Source of the DNA: Sophora flavescens
Taxonomy: Eukaryota > Streptophyta > Magnoliopsida > Fabales > Fabaceae
Direction: 5' to 3'
NCBI GenBank assembly: GCA_030762895.1
Contig: CM061067.1
Location: forward strand, 165,662,518-165,726,517
DNA length: 64,000 bases
The stretch's first letter is position 1. Each line of letters begins with the position of its first letter. Made by a program: the position numbers and the translations under genes. This document shows positions 10,621 through 22,634 of the stretch, piece by piece. The notes below the pieces were generated by a model, which had not been told where the DNA came from, searched no databases, and was given only the letters and a program-made list of their open reading frames with translations.

Positions 10621-13443
10621 ATGCGAGGTACCCTTTCACAAGAAGACTTGCTATTTGATTCGGAGATCACCAAGACCGAGAAGCGCTTAAGGAAAGAAGC
10701 CAGAGAGCGAAAGAGGCTTGAAGCAATTGCTATCGAGAGGATGGCCGAAGAAAATCCTCCTCCTCCTCCTCCTCGTTACAAGCCTCTCTTCGAGTACGAT
10801 CTACCCAGCTTGGGTGATTGTGATTCTTCTATTGTGAGGGGCAACCTGAATACAGACTCTTTCAGAGTGGAAGCATGTGTCACATTCTAGATCCGCGAGA
10901 ATCAGTTTGATGGGAGTGGCAAACAGGACCCTCAGAGACACATCACTCGCTTCCTTGAAGCTTGTGACTTACAGAAGACAAGAGGAGTCTCACAAGATGA
11001 GTTTCGCTTGCGACTTTTCCCTCTCTCTCTTAGGGATGTCGCTCGTGATTGGGTTGACAGCTTGGATAGGAACAGCATCAGAACTTGGGAGCAAATGGCA
11101 CAAAAGTTCCTAACCAAATATTTTCCTCCTCAGAAGGTGGCACAAGCAAGAATAGCCGTTACATCTTTCAGGCAGACAGGGGATGAAACATATAATGAAG
11201 CTTGGGAAAGGTACAATGGCTTATTGAGAAGATGCCCTTCAGCGTTCTTTGACCCCGTCTCTAAAGTTCAACATTTCTTTAATGGGTTGAGGGGACGCTA
11301 TCAGATGAACTGTGATGCCGCAGCTGGCGGCTCGTTCTCGTATTTATCAGCTGAGGATGGATGGGCATTATTGGAGAAAATGTCATATAATGATTACAAC
11401 CGTGGAAGGGAAACCTCAAATGGAATCAGTTCTGGGGCAATGGAGGCCATTCTTGAGCAAAACAGATTGTTGAAGATGCAAGTGGCGGCTTTGACTGAGA
11501 ACAAGAAGGTTAATGCGATACACGAGGGAATGCCTCCGGGTTGTGCAAATTGTAATGGAGATCATGACACTCAGATTTGCCCGCTAAATTTCCCTCAGGA
11601 ACATGTGGACTCTTGCCACAACTTTTATGACACTGTGCCCCAGAATAACTATCAGAGGAACAGACAAAATGACTACAATCAGAATCAGAATAGGGGGTAC
11701 ATGAGGAGAGACCATCCGGGTTTCGCTTGGAGTAATGCTAATGGTGGTCTAGCCGGTCAACAACCTCCTCAGCAGAATTGGCAACAACCTCAGCAGGGTA
11801 TAAGGCCGAACATTGGAATTCAGCAGTGCAATACCCAGCAGGCTCTTCCAGGGCCTAATCAGTTGCAAATAACAGATGGTGGAAGACAACCGTGGGAGCT
11901 GGCTTTTGAGAAGTTGTCAACCTTTACAAGCACATCTTTTGAGAAGGTGAACACTGCCATTGACAAGTTGGCGACTCATACAGGATCGGCAATTCAGAAT
12001 CTGGAGACACAAATAGCGCAGCTCGCGAAGCAATTAAATGAGCGTCTCCCAGGCACTTTCCCAGGTAATACCGAGAACAACCCCAAGGGACAATGCAATG
12101 TCATATCTACTAGAAGCGGAAGGGTGTTGGAACCTAACAGGGGTGCAACTAGTTCTCAGGATGACAAGGCCCCGGAACAACCACATGTTGAAGAAGAGCA
12201 ACCTGAAAAAGAGAGGTTAGCAAGTGACAAGGAACCGGAGCAAGGGGGAAGGCTGAAACTTGTAGATGAAGAATTCCGAAAGAAGAAGTGGGTTGAACCC
12301 CAAGACCTCCCACCTTACATGAAGGTACCGTATCCTGAAAGATTGAAGAAGCCTCATCAGGATAAGCAGTTCAACAAATTCCTTGATGTCTTCCGAAAAC
12401 TTCAGATTAACATTCCATTTTCGGAAGCCTTGGAACAGATGCCATCATATGCCTGGTTTATGAAGGATCTTCTCACCAAGAAGCGGAAATTAGTGGACGA
12501 GGAAACGGTTGCTTTGACCGAGGAGTGTAGTGCCATTCTTCAGAGAAAACTCCCTCCAAAGTTGAAGGATCCCGGTTCCTTTTCGATACCATGTACCATT
12601 GGGGAGATGACTGTAGGGAAGGCATTATGTGATCTAGGGGCAAGCATCAACTTGATGCCCCTCTCTATGATGAAGAGGTTGGGGATCCAATAAGTTAAGG
12701 ATACACGGATGTCGCTCCAACTGGCCGACCGCTCTATAAAATATCCTTATGGGGTGGTCGAAGACTTGTTAGTGAAGGTGGACAAGCTTATATTTCCGGC
12801 GGACTTTGTAGTGCTTGATATGGATGAAGACACCGAGATCCCTCTCATTTTGGGTAGGCCCTTCTTGGCCACTGGGGGTGCCTTAATAGATGTGCGACAA
12901 GGGAAACCCACTCTAAGGGTGCAAGATGAGGAAGTAGTCTTCAATCTCTTTGAAACAATGAAGCACCCTGCAGAGAGGACGGAAGTGTATCGATTGGATA
13001 TGGTGGATCCAACTGCTAAGGCAAGGGCAACTAGAGAAGCCCATGGTTCTTCACTTGCAAAAGTGTCGGTAAATTCCCATGATGGGGACAGTGAGGAAAA
13101 AGACCCTTTGGGGGATGAGGTCTATCTCGAGTGGTTGAAAGACATGGAAGCCTTACCGAGACTCCCAGGGGAAGAATGTGCAAAGGAAGAGCTCAGCAGC
13201 AAGGGCAAGAAAAAGAAGGGTAAAGCACCAAGGTTGAAAGGTGGCACAACCGTGGTGGTCAATGCAAACAATGAGTTGATCCCAAAAAAGACCATCACGG
13301 GGTGGAGAGTTTGTGCTGATTATAGAAGGATGCTGGACTTAGATGAGTTATCCGGGAATAGTAGGAGAGCTTATGAAAGGGCAAGAGCCTACAGAATACG
13401 GACTAAGGCATGGAATGGCAAGCAAGATCTACGTCCGGATTAA
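10621..13443 (+). pseudogene. Element A gag-pro with an in-frame-deleted pol remnant
   Basis: One frame runs from the ATG at 10,621 (MRGTLSQEDLLFDSEITKTE) to TAA at 13,441, broken by only two nonsense codons, TAG at 10,888 and TAA at 12,691. The capsid (Retrotrans_gag) domain lies at about 10,990-11,250 (FPLSLRDVARDWVDSL to LLRRCP). A zinc-knuckle-like CANCNGDHDTQIC follows at about 11,545-11,585. A Gln/Asn-rich linker leads to a protease with ALCDLGASINLMPLSMMKRL and LILGRPFLATGGALIDVRQG. At about 13,300-13,330 the first RT motif begins (WRVCADYRR) but is joined directly to LDELSGNSRRAYERARAYRI, which resembles the segment after the integrase core. RT, RNase H and the integrase catalytic core are absent. 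The normal polyprotein would be roughly twice as long. A non-autonomous copy. Confidence 0.9.
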
Positions 13444-13879
13444 CCCTTAGGGGTGACTTGAGTCAGGCTCGGGACGTTAAACAAGCGCTACTTGGGAGGC
13501 AACCCAAGCTAGGTATCCTTTGGTTTTAGTTTCTGTCGTTTTCACAAAAAAAAAAAAGAAAAAAAAAGAAAAAAAAAGAAAAAAGCTTGATTCGCCACGC
13601 GAATCCACATTGGCCGCGCGAGACAGAAGCCCTGAATCTCTGGGGTTGCTTACTTTTCTGTCTCGTGTCGCGAGGTCTACTTTCGCCTCGCGATTCTGGG
13701 CATCATCATCTATGGGAATTCCAGATTCGCCTCGAGAGATACTACTCGCCTCGCTATTCTGGAAAGTGTGAATAACAATTTTCCAGATTCGCCTCGCGAC
13801 TGAACTCTCGCCTCGTGAATCTGCACTTAAGGTCTTAAATTGCATGAATTATTTTGATCATTGATGATTTCCCCCTAGG
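13444..13879 (+). other. Element A post-pol non-coding region with conserved hairpin
   Basis: CTTGGGAGGCAACCCAAG at 13,491-13,508 is a perfect 6-bp stem with a 6-base loop just after the pol stop; the same GGGAGGCAACCC hairpin is common downstream of pol in Athila-like elements. An A-rich tract with G interruptions follows at 13,546-13,584, then a run of TCGCCTCGCGA-type modules (13,585-13,830) like those in the LTR. No protein and no env-like ORF is seen. Confidence 0.6.
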
Positions 13880-13884
13880 TTCTG

Positions 13885-15477
13885 TGTTAGTTTTTATCTT
13901 GGAACGGGTAAGACGGTTTTGTGGTGTTGTTTTGCAGAAATCAAGGGTTAAATGCTCAGGATCTCCCTAGACAAATTGAGCGAATGAGTGGATTATTAAA
14001 TTTCCTTATGATGAAGGCAAATGTTTGAATTTGGTGATATCCCTTTTGAAAGGTCCAGGATTGCAATTGAATATTGATGAAAGGAATTGATTTGGTCACG
14101 TAAGTCCAGCAAGAGAAGTGAAAATTGCAAGGAGAAATTGAAATTCAATACAAAACAAAGTAGGGCCAGCAAGAAGAATGGAAGACTAAGCAAGTGTATT
14201 ACAATTACACTTCAATTCTAATTACTGGAGGAGTATAACGTGAACAAAAATTAAATGCGGGACCCATGCTTCATTGAGAGGCTTGAAATAGAGAGAAGCA
14301 AAATTGCCATGGTCCCACGTGAGTTCACTTGAATGGCAGGAGGAAACTCAATTTGATAAGGGAATTGAATTGGACTGGCAGGGTCCCACATGAGATATTT
14401 GTCTTCCAATTAGACTTGAACTTAATCAGTGAACATTGGATTACAATTGAAGTTGGTTTTGGATTTGTAGAGGCAGCAAGCCCACACATATAGAAAATGA
14501 GCGTCAGCGAGATGTAGAGAGGGGGGCATCCATCATTAATAAAAAGCGCAGCAGAGAGGGACGCAAGGGCAGCGCCGTTCTTGCGCAAAGGAGAGGAACA
14601 GGAGCGTGAACAGAAAAGAGAGGAGGAGAGCGCATCATAGGAGCAGAAGAGAAATGACGAGAGCTGTCTAGGAGGAATTCGGCAGTGCTCTTGTCAACAC
14701 TATCATGAAGTTTTTCTTTCACTCTTCTTCTCTACTTTATTTTATTTTAGGGTTTAGCATGTCTCTATTAATTCCTTTTTGTTGGGGTTAGATGATAATT
14801 TTTCCGAACTTGGTTGTTTATTGATTTGGTTTAATACAAGTTTCTATTTCTTTATGAGTGTTTGATTCCACGCTTAATGCTTTTCTTGGCTTAATTACCC
14901 ATGAAATGATTTGTTCTTTAATAGACAATTGAAAGATTGATGTTAAGGTATCTTTCATGAATCAAATGCCAAGTAGTTGGGGAACCCAGACATAGGTCTT
15001 GGGGTTGCAATCTTATAAATCTTGACTCTTAATGCAAAATCTCACGTATTCTCCACCTAAGACATTAGGGTTTAATTTGGGGTTTTAAGGCTCATTCCAC
15101 CTAAGACATTAGGGTTTGAGTATTTTAGAAGATTTGATTGTCATAAATGAATTAGGACTTGTGTTAGTAACCATTTCATTGCAATTGAGGGGGGATTAGT
15201 GTAGTCTAACCCTGACAATTCTATCCATTTCTTTCTGCATTCCAAGTGTTTGTTAAAAATCCTAAAAGACCAAAAACATTTTATTTTTGTCTATTTTGTT
15301 TTGTTTACTTTTGCTGGGCTCGGTACTTAGTATTGAGCTCCCTTCCATCCAAACTCGATAGTCTAGATAGTTGTATAATTTGTGAAGTGGTAATTGACAA
15401 CCAATCCCTGTGGACGATATTCGGTCTCACCGATTTATTACTTGCAACGACCCGGTACACTTGCCGAGTCCGTATCA
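13885..15477 (+). repeat. Element B LTR1, 5'-truncated by 82 bp
   Basis: Begins TGTTAGTTTTTATC, a sequence that sits 82 bases inside LTR2 and LTR3. The TSD TTCTG directly precedes it, so the shortened end is the end that was integrated. The 3' end matches LTR2 (CCGAGTCCGTATCA). Confidence 0.9.
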
Positions 15478-16787
15478 AGTTTTTGGTATTTTGCATTTGC
15501 ATCTTGCATGTTGCATTCATATAGTTTTGCATGATAGCTTTGCATGATCACATTATTAGATTGCCCCTTGCCTGAATTTTGCATCCAATTGTGAGAACTA
15601 AGTGCCCAATAATTTGTGATAGTGAATTGTTGAACCCAATTTGTTATTCTTGTGATATGGCTGCAAATGAAAATGTTTGAGATAATCTTGGATAGTTGAT
15701 AATTAGCATATGGTTCTGAGGATTTGTGTTTTTCATTGATTCTGAACTAAAATGTGAGATCTTGAGCCAAAGGGGTACTCACTAAAATTTTACCCTATTC
15801 TTTGTGTTAGAGTGTTATTCCTCTTGGTTTGTTTTCTCTAGAACTTGACTTAAAACCATTTTGAAGCTTGAAAATTTTTGGAAACATTTTTGAAAATGAT
15901 TGAGGCAATAGGTATTTTTCTGGCCTTCTGAGCTTGGAATGATGAAATGCTACCCCTTAGTTGCCCAATTTTGAGCCTACAAAAGAATAAAATGCTTTTC
16001 TTGGTACCCTGAAATGTTTTGATAAATATGTTTGATAGGGACCTTCTAAAGTATTACAAAAGGGTGAAAAAGGTAGTTGAAAGTTTGGGAAACGAATCAG
16101 AAAAAAAATGTTCTCTTGAGTTGAAAAAAATCTCCCCTTCTCCAAATAAAAAAAAAAGAAAAAAAATAATATAAAAATAAATAGAGAAGGGGATGACAAA
16201 AAGAAAAAGAAATGAAAAAAAAAACAAAAAGAAAAAGAAAGAAAAGAAAGGTGGAAAAATGAATTGAAAACCCAAGAAGGTATTTTAGAAGGTCATGTTT
16301 GAAATGTTGATACTTTGTATAACCTTTTGAAATGTCCTTTTCTTGTTATCCCCACCTAACGATTAATCCCATGGCCACGTTACAACCAAATAAAAGACAT
16401 CTTGATTCTAAATTGTTTTCATTAATAAAGTAGATATTTGGTTGATAGTCAAGCTTATGGTAGGATTCATTCCTTGAGGAAAATGGAGCGAATTGTCACA
16501 TACCCCTAAACACTTGAGTGAGGTAGAAAGAGAGCCAAGCAAATGAACAAGCTTGGGGTGAGCTTCAGGTAAGAAAGAGTGCCCAAATCAGTGAGAATAT
16601 GAGTTTAAAGAACCTAAGCCTCTAATTGGACTTGAAATTGATTGTCTCTTGATGAATTATTTGAAAATGCCTGTCACTTGGATTATTTGTTACTCGGGTT
16701 CTTAGTTCACTATCCATGCTCTGTTTTTGTATCTTCTGGCCTTGGTGATTGCTTGAGGACAAGCAAAGTCTTAAGCTTGGGGTGATT
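15478..16787 (+). other. Element B internal region 1
   Basis: 1,310 bp, non-coding. It opens AGTTTTTGG and then TATTTTGCATTTGC: the LTR-proximal AGTTTTTGG of an Athila leader is present but the GCGCCGTTGCC core of the primer site is gone. An A-rich stretch lies at about 16,095-16,260. It ends in an Athila-like polypurine segment (GAGGACAAGC ... CTTGGGGTGATT) before LTR2. Confidence 0.8.
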
Positions 16788-18463
16788 TGATGAGTGTGAT
16801 TTTACCTCATTTTTCATGTACAATTTTGCATGCATTTTCATATAGTTTAGGCATATTTAATTTGATTTTTGTTAGTTTTTATCTTGGAACGGGTAAGGCG
16901 GTTTTGTGGTGTTGTTTTGCAGAAATCAAGGGTTAAATGCTTAGGATCTCCCTAGACAAATTGAGCGAATGAGTGGATTATTAAATTTCCTTATGATGAA
17001 GGCAAATGTTTGAATTTGGTGATATCCCTTTTGAAAGGTCCAGGATTGCAATTGAATATTGATGAAAGGAATTGATTTGGTCACGTAAGTCCAGCAAGAG
17101 AAGTGAAAATTGCAAGGAGAAATTGAAATTCAATACAAAATAAAGTAGGGCCAGCAAGAAGAATGGAAGACTAAGCAAGTGTATTACAATTACACTTCAA
17201 TTCTAATTACTGGAGGAGTATAACGTGAACAAAAATTAAATGCGGGACCCATGCTTCATTGAGAGGCTTGAAATAGAGAGAAGCAAAATTGCCATGGTCC
17301 CACGTGAGTTCACTTGAATGGCAGGAGGAAACTCAATTTGATAAGGGAATTGAATTGGACTGGCAGGGTCCCACATGAGATATTTGTCTTCCAATTAGAC
17401 TTGAACTTAATCAGTGAACATTGGATTACAATTGAAGTTGGTTTTGGATTTGTAGAGGCAGCAAGCCCACACATATAGAAAATGAGCGTCAGCGAGATGT
17501 AGAGAGGGGGGCATCCATCATTAATAAAAAGCGCAGCAGAGAGGGACGCAAGGGCAGCGCCGTTCTTGCGCAAAGGAGAGGAACAGGAGCGTGAACAGAA
17601 AAGAGAGGAGGAGAGCGCATCATAGGAGCAGAAGAGAAATGACGAGAGCTGTCTAGGAGGAATTCGGCAGTGCTCTTGTCAACACTATCATGAAGTTTTT
17701 CTTTCACTCTTCTTCTCTACTTTATTTTATTTTAGGGTTTAGCATGTCTAGCTAATTCCTTTTTTGTTGGGGTTAGATGATAATTTTTCTGAACTTGGTT
17801 GTTTATTGATTTGGTTTAATACAAGTTTCTATTTCTTTATGAGTGTTTGATTCCATGCTTAATGCTTTTCTTGGCTTAGCTACCCATGAAATGATTTGTT
17901 GCTTTAATAGACAATTGAAAGATTGATGTTAAGGTATCTTTCATGAATCAAATGCCAAGTAGTTCGGAACCTAGACATAGGTCTTGGGGTGCTTGCAATC
18001 TTATAAATCTTGACTCTTAATGCAAAATCTCATGTTACTCCACCTAAGACATTAGGGTTTAATTTGGGGTTTTAGGCTCATTCCACCTAAGACATTAGGG
18101 TTTGAGTATTTTAGAAGATTTGATTGTCATAAATGAATTAGGACTTGTGTTAGTAACCATTTCATTGCAATTGAGGGGGGATTAGTGTAGTCTAACCCTG
18201 ACAATTCTATCCATTTCTTCTCGCATTCCAAGTGTTTGTTAAAAATCCTAAAAGACCAAAAACATTTTATTTTTGTCTATTTTGTTTTGTTTACTTTTGC
18301 TGGGCTCGGTACTTAGTATTGAGCTCCCTTCCATCCAAACTCGATAGTCTAGATAGTTGTATAATTTGTGAAGTGGTAATTGACAACCAATCCCTGTGGA
18401 CGATATTCGGTCTCACCGATTTATTACTTGCAACGACCCGGTACACTTGCCGAGTCCGTATCA
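16788..18463 (+). repeat. Element B LTR2 (full length)
   Basis: 1,676 bp, TGATGAGTGTGATTTTACC...GAGTCCGTATCA, preceded by the polypurine segment and followed by the defective leader. It contains the 82-bp start that LTR1 lacks. Confidence 0.92.
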
Positions 18464-19773
18464 AGTTTTTGGTATTTTGCATTTGCATCTTGCATGTTGC
18501 ATTCATATAGTTTTGCATGATAGCTTTGCATGATCACATTATTAGATTGCCCCTTGCCTGAATTTTGCATCCAATTGTGAGAACTAAGTGCCCAATAATT
18601 TGTGATAGTGAATTGTTGAACCCAATTTGTTATTCTTGTGATATGGCTGCAAATGAAAATGTTTGAGATAATCTTGGATAGTTGATAATTAGCATATGGT
18701 TCTGAGGATTTGTGTTTTTCATTGATTCTGAACTAAAATGTGAGATTTTGAGCCAAAGGGGTACTCACTAAAATTTTACCCTATTCTTTGTGTTAGAGTG
18801 TTATTCCTCTTGGTTTGTTTTCTCTAGAACTTGACTTAAAACCATTTTGAAGCTTGAAAATTTTTGGAAACATTTTTGAAAATGATTGAGGCAATAGGTA
18901 TTTTTCTGGCCTTCTGAGCTTGGAATGATGAAATGCTACCCCTTAGTTGCCCAATTTTGAGCCTACAAAAGAATAAAATGCTTTTCTTGGTACCCTGAAA
19001 TGTTTTGATAAATATGTTTGATAGGGACCTTCTAAAGTATTACAAAAGGGTGAAAAAGGTAGTTGAAAGTTTGGGAAACGAATCAGAAAAAAAAATGTTC
19101 TCTTGAGTTGAAAAAAATCTCCCCTTCTCCAAATAAAAAAAAAAGAAAAAAAATAATATAAAAATAAATAGAGAAGGGGATGACAAAAAGAAAAAGAAAT
19201 GAAAAAAAAAAACAAAAAAAAAAAAAATAAAAAAAATGGGGTAAAAATGAATTGAAAACCCAAGAAGGTATTTTAGAAGGTCATGTTTGAAATGTTGATA
19301 CTTTGTATAACCTTTTGAAATGTCCTTTTCTTGTTATCCCCACCTAACGATTAATCCCATGGCCACGTTACAACCAAATAAAAGACATCTTGATTCTAAA
19401 TTGTTTTCATTAATAAAGTAGATATTTGGTTGATAGTCAAGCTTATGGTAGGATTCATTCCTTGAGGAAAATGGAGCGAATTGTCACATACCCCTAAACA
19501 CTTGAGTGAGGTAGAAAGAGAGCCAAGCAAATGAACAAGCTTGGGGTGAGCTTCAGGTAAGAAAGAGTGCCCAAATCAGTGAGAATATGAGTTTAAAGAA
19601 CCTAAGCCTCTAATTGGACTTGAAATTGATTGTCTCTTGATGAATTATTTGAAAATGCCTGTCACTTGGATTATTTGTTACTCGGGTTCTTAGTTCACTA
19701 TCCATGCTCTGTTTTTGTATCTTCGGCCTTGGTGATTGCTTGAGGACAAGCAAAGTCTTAAGCTAGGGTGATT
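18464..19773 (+). other. Element B internal region 2
   Basis: Copy of internal region 1 with small indels, mainly in the A-rich tract near 19,200-19,235, and the same missing primer-site core. Non-coding. Confidence 0.85.
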
Positions 19774-21449
19774 TGATGAGTGTGATTTTACCTCATTTTT
19801 CATGTACAATTTTGCATGCATTTTCATATAGTTTAGGCATATTTAATTTGATTTTTGTTAGTTTTTATCTTGGAACGGGTAAGGCGGTTTTGTGGTGTTG
19901 TTTTGCAGAAATCAAGGGTTAAATGCTTAGGATCTCCCTAGACAAATTGAGCGAATGAGTGGATTATTAAATTTCCTTATGATGAAGGCAAATGTTTGAA
20001 TTTGGTGATATCCCTTTTGAAAGGTCCAGGATTGCAATTGAATATTGATGAAAGGAATTGATTTGGTCACGTAAGTCCAGCAAGAGAAGTGAAAATTGCA
20101 AGGAGAAATTGAAATTCAATACAAAATAAAGTAGGGCCAGCAAGAAGAATGGAAGACTAAGCAAGTGTATTACAATTACACTTCAATTCTAATTACTGGA
20201 GGAGTATAACGTGAACAAAAATTAAATGCGGGACCCATGCTTCATTGAGAGGCTTGAAATAGAGAGAAGCAAAATTGCCATGGTCCCACGTGAGTTCACT
20301 TGAATGGCAGGAGGAAACTCAATTTGATAAGGGAATTGAATTGGACTGGCAGGGTCCCACATGAGATATTTGTCTTCCAATTAGACTTGAACTTAATCAG
20401 TGAACATTGGATTACAATTGAAGTTGGTTTTGGATTTGTAGAGGCAGCAAGCCCACACATATAGAAAATGAGCGTCAGCGAGATGTAGAGAGGGGGCATC
20501 CATCATTAATAAAAAGCGCAGCAGAGAGGGACGCAAGGGTAGCGCCGTTCTTGCGCAAAGGAGAGGAACAGGAGCGTGAACAGAAAAGAGAGGAGGAGAG
20601 CGCATCATAGGAGCAGAAGAGAAATGACGAGAGCTGTCTAGGAGGAATTCGGCAGTGCTCTTGTCAACACTATCATGAAGTTTTTCTTTCACTCTTCTTC
20701 TCTACTTTATTTTATTTTAGGGTTTAGCATGTCTAGCTAATTCCTTTTTTGTTGGGGTTAGATGATAATTTTTTCGAACTTGGTTGTTTATTGATTTGGT
20801 TTAATACAAGTTTTATTTCTTTATGAGTGTTTGATTCCATGCTTAATGCTTTTTCTTGGCTTAGCTACCCATGAAATGATTTGTTCTTTAATAGACAATT
20901 GAAAGATTGATGTTAAGGTATCTTTCATGAATCAAATGCCAAGTAGTTGAGGAACCTAGACATAGGTCTTGGGGTGCTTGCAATCTTATAAATCTTGACT
21001 CTTAATGCAAAATCTCATGTTACTTCCACCTAAGACATTAGGGTTTAATTTGGGGTTTTAGGCTCATTCCACCTAAGACATTAGGGTTTGAGTATTTTAG
21101 AAGATTTGATTGTCATAAATGAATTAGGACTTGTGTTAGTAACCATTTCATTGCAATTGAGGGGGGATTAGTGTAGTCTAACCCTGACAATTCTATCCAT
21201 TTCTTTCTGCATTCCAAGTGTTTGTTAAAAATCCTAAAAGACCAAAAACATTTTATTTTTGTCTATTTTGTTTTGTTTACTTTTGCTGGGCTCGGTACTT
21301 AGTATTGAGCTCCCTTCCATCCAAACTCGATAGTCTAGATAGTTGTATAATTTGTGAAGTGGTAATTGGCAACCGATCCCTGAGGACGATATCCGGTCTT
21401 ACCGTTTTATTACTTGCAACGACCCGGTACACTTGCCGAGTCCGTGTCA
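19774..21449 (+). repeat. Element B LTR3 (full length, divergent last 80 bp)
   Basis: Same length as LTR2 and nearly identical, except that about 7 substitutions cluster in the last 80 bp (for example GGCAACCGATCCCTGAGG versus GACAACCAATCCCTGTGG). The end is CCGTGTCA rather than CCGTATCA, followed directly by the TSD TTCTG. Confidence 0.9.
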
Positions 21450-22634
21450 TTCTGAAAGTAGAAAAGTTGATCCCCACTTAAAAATTGAAAATTGAACTTT
21501 GAGATTTATTGTGATTACTTGATTTATGATAAGTTTGGGGTGAGGGGGTGCACACACTAGGAATCGTATCTCGGTCAAACAATTTGCAAACTGTCCAGGT
21601 GAGGATTTGAGCCTCCAACTTTGTTTTTGATTGTGTGAATCACTGTTAAGTTGCACTTCCCCGGATTTGCTTGAATCTCTTCACGGTTTGCATGATTGTG
21701 TGTTGCATCAAATGATTTAGGCGATTTTTCTTTGAATAACTACTTGGCCTAAAATGAACCATCCCTAAATGCATGTTCCCTAGTCAGCCACATTGAGCCG
21801 AATTAGCCTATTGTTTCTGTATGACCCTATATTATAAGCCAAAATCTGAAAAACAATGTTAACCAAATCTTAGGATTAGGAGAGCATGAAAGCTTTGTGA
21901 GAAAAAGAGTTGTGAGAAACTAAGTTTGGGGTGGCTACAAGGGTGATGTGTCATATTGGGTTGAGAAAAAGAAAAAAAATAAAGGTTGAAACCCAAAAAA
22001 AAAAAAAATGTTGCCAAAAGAAAAGGGGCAAAACAAAAAATAGCAAGGAAAAAGCTGTAGTCACCCGGGGCAAAATGAAAAATGAAAGAAGGAATTTGAG
22101 TGGAAAATGTGTGAATGCTCATGCTCTCTTAGTTCCTAGGGACTTAAGCCTAAAATCCTTGACTATCCTACCTTTAGTCAGGCCCCATTACAACCTTTAA
22201 AAGACCTTCTGATGTTGCATGCATGTTTTCGTGGGAACCATTTTTGAGATTAAAATCAAATTCATGGGAAGTGCTCTTGATAAGTGAAATTGAGTGAAAA
22301 AGTTGAAAGCCTAGACGAATTTGAGCGAATGAGTGAAAATTTACATACCCTTGTGAGGAAGGCAATTGTTTGAAATTGGTGATCTTCTTTTTGTGTGTGA
22401 CTCTGAACCTCAACTTAGATTAATGATTGCATGAATGATGAAGTTCTCAAAAGTTTAAAGTAAATGAATGTGGGGATTACGTTAATATATGGGGGGAGAT
22501 CATTGGAGAAAAACTGTTTTGAGTGCATGAAATTTGTGCGAAATCGATTGGTTCCATTAGGCTTGCCAAGTCTTGAGTCGTTTTTGAGTTTTAAGCTTGC
22601 TTGGGGACAAGCAAGGTTTAAGTTTGGGGTGTTT
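21450..22634 (+). other. Element A 3' non-coding region and polypurine tract
   Basis: Resumes element A after the nested array. No protein recognised. It contains a purine-rich stretch (21,960-22,110) and ends with GGGGACAAGC, AAGG and then AAGTTTGGGGTGTTT (22,620-22,634), the plus-strand primer next to the right LTR. This arrangement is typical of Athila elements. Confidence 0.75.

Larger units (their letters stand above)
13885..21449 (+). mobile_element. Element B: coding-free triple-LTR array nested in element A
   Basis: Layout: LTR1 (13,885-15,477), internal (15,478-16,787), LTR2 (16,788-18,463), internal (18,464-19,773), LTR3 (19,774-21,449). The period is about 2,985 bp and the copies are nearly identical. 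The whole array is flanked by the 5-bp TSD TTCTG (13,880-13,884 and 21,450-21,454), so it behaves as one insertion. Full LTRs are 1,676 bp, TGATGAGTG...CCGTATCA. The internal regions encode nothing recognisable. Repeated ORF-like frames in it are simply copied by the duplication. It resembles a LARD-type derivative of an Athila-like element. Confidence 0.92.

Noticed and set aside
15480..15500. Start of a functional primer-binding site in element B
   Set aside because: Only AGTTTTTGG is retained; the GCGCCGTTGCCGGGGA part is missing, so it should not pair with tRNA-Asp.
13996..21481. ORF-like frames present in two or three identical copies (e.g. near 14,325, 17,310, 15,246 and 18,232)
   Set aside because: They recur because the 2,985-bp unit is duplicated. 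They lie inside LTRs, match no protein family, and their repetition is not evidence of selection.
13444..22634. Possible env-like gene of an Athila element
   Set aside because: No long frame with a signal peptide or transmembrane segment is present between the pol remnant and the right LTR; the region is non-coding plus element B.
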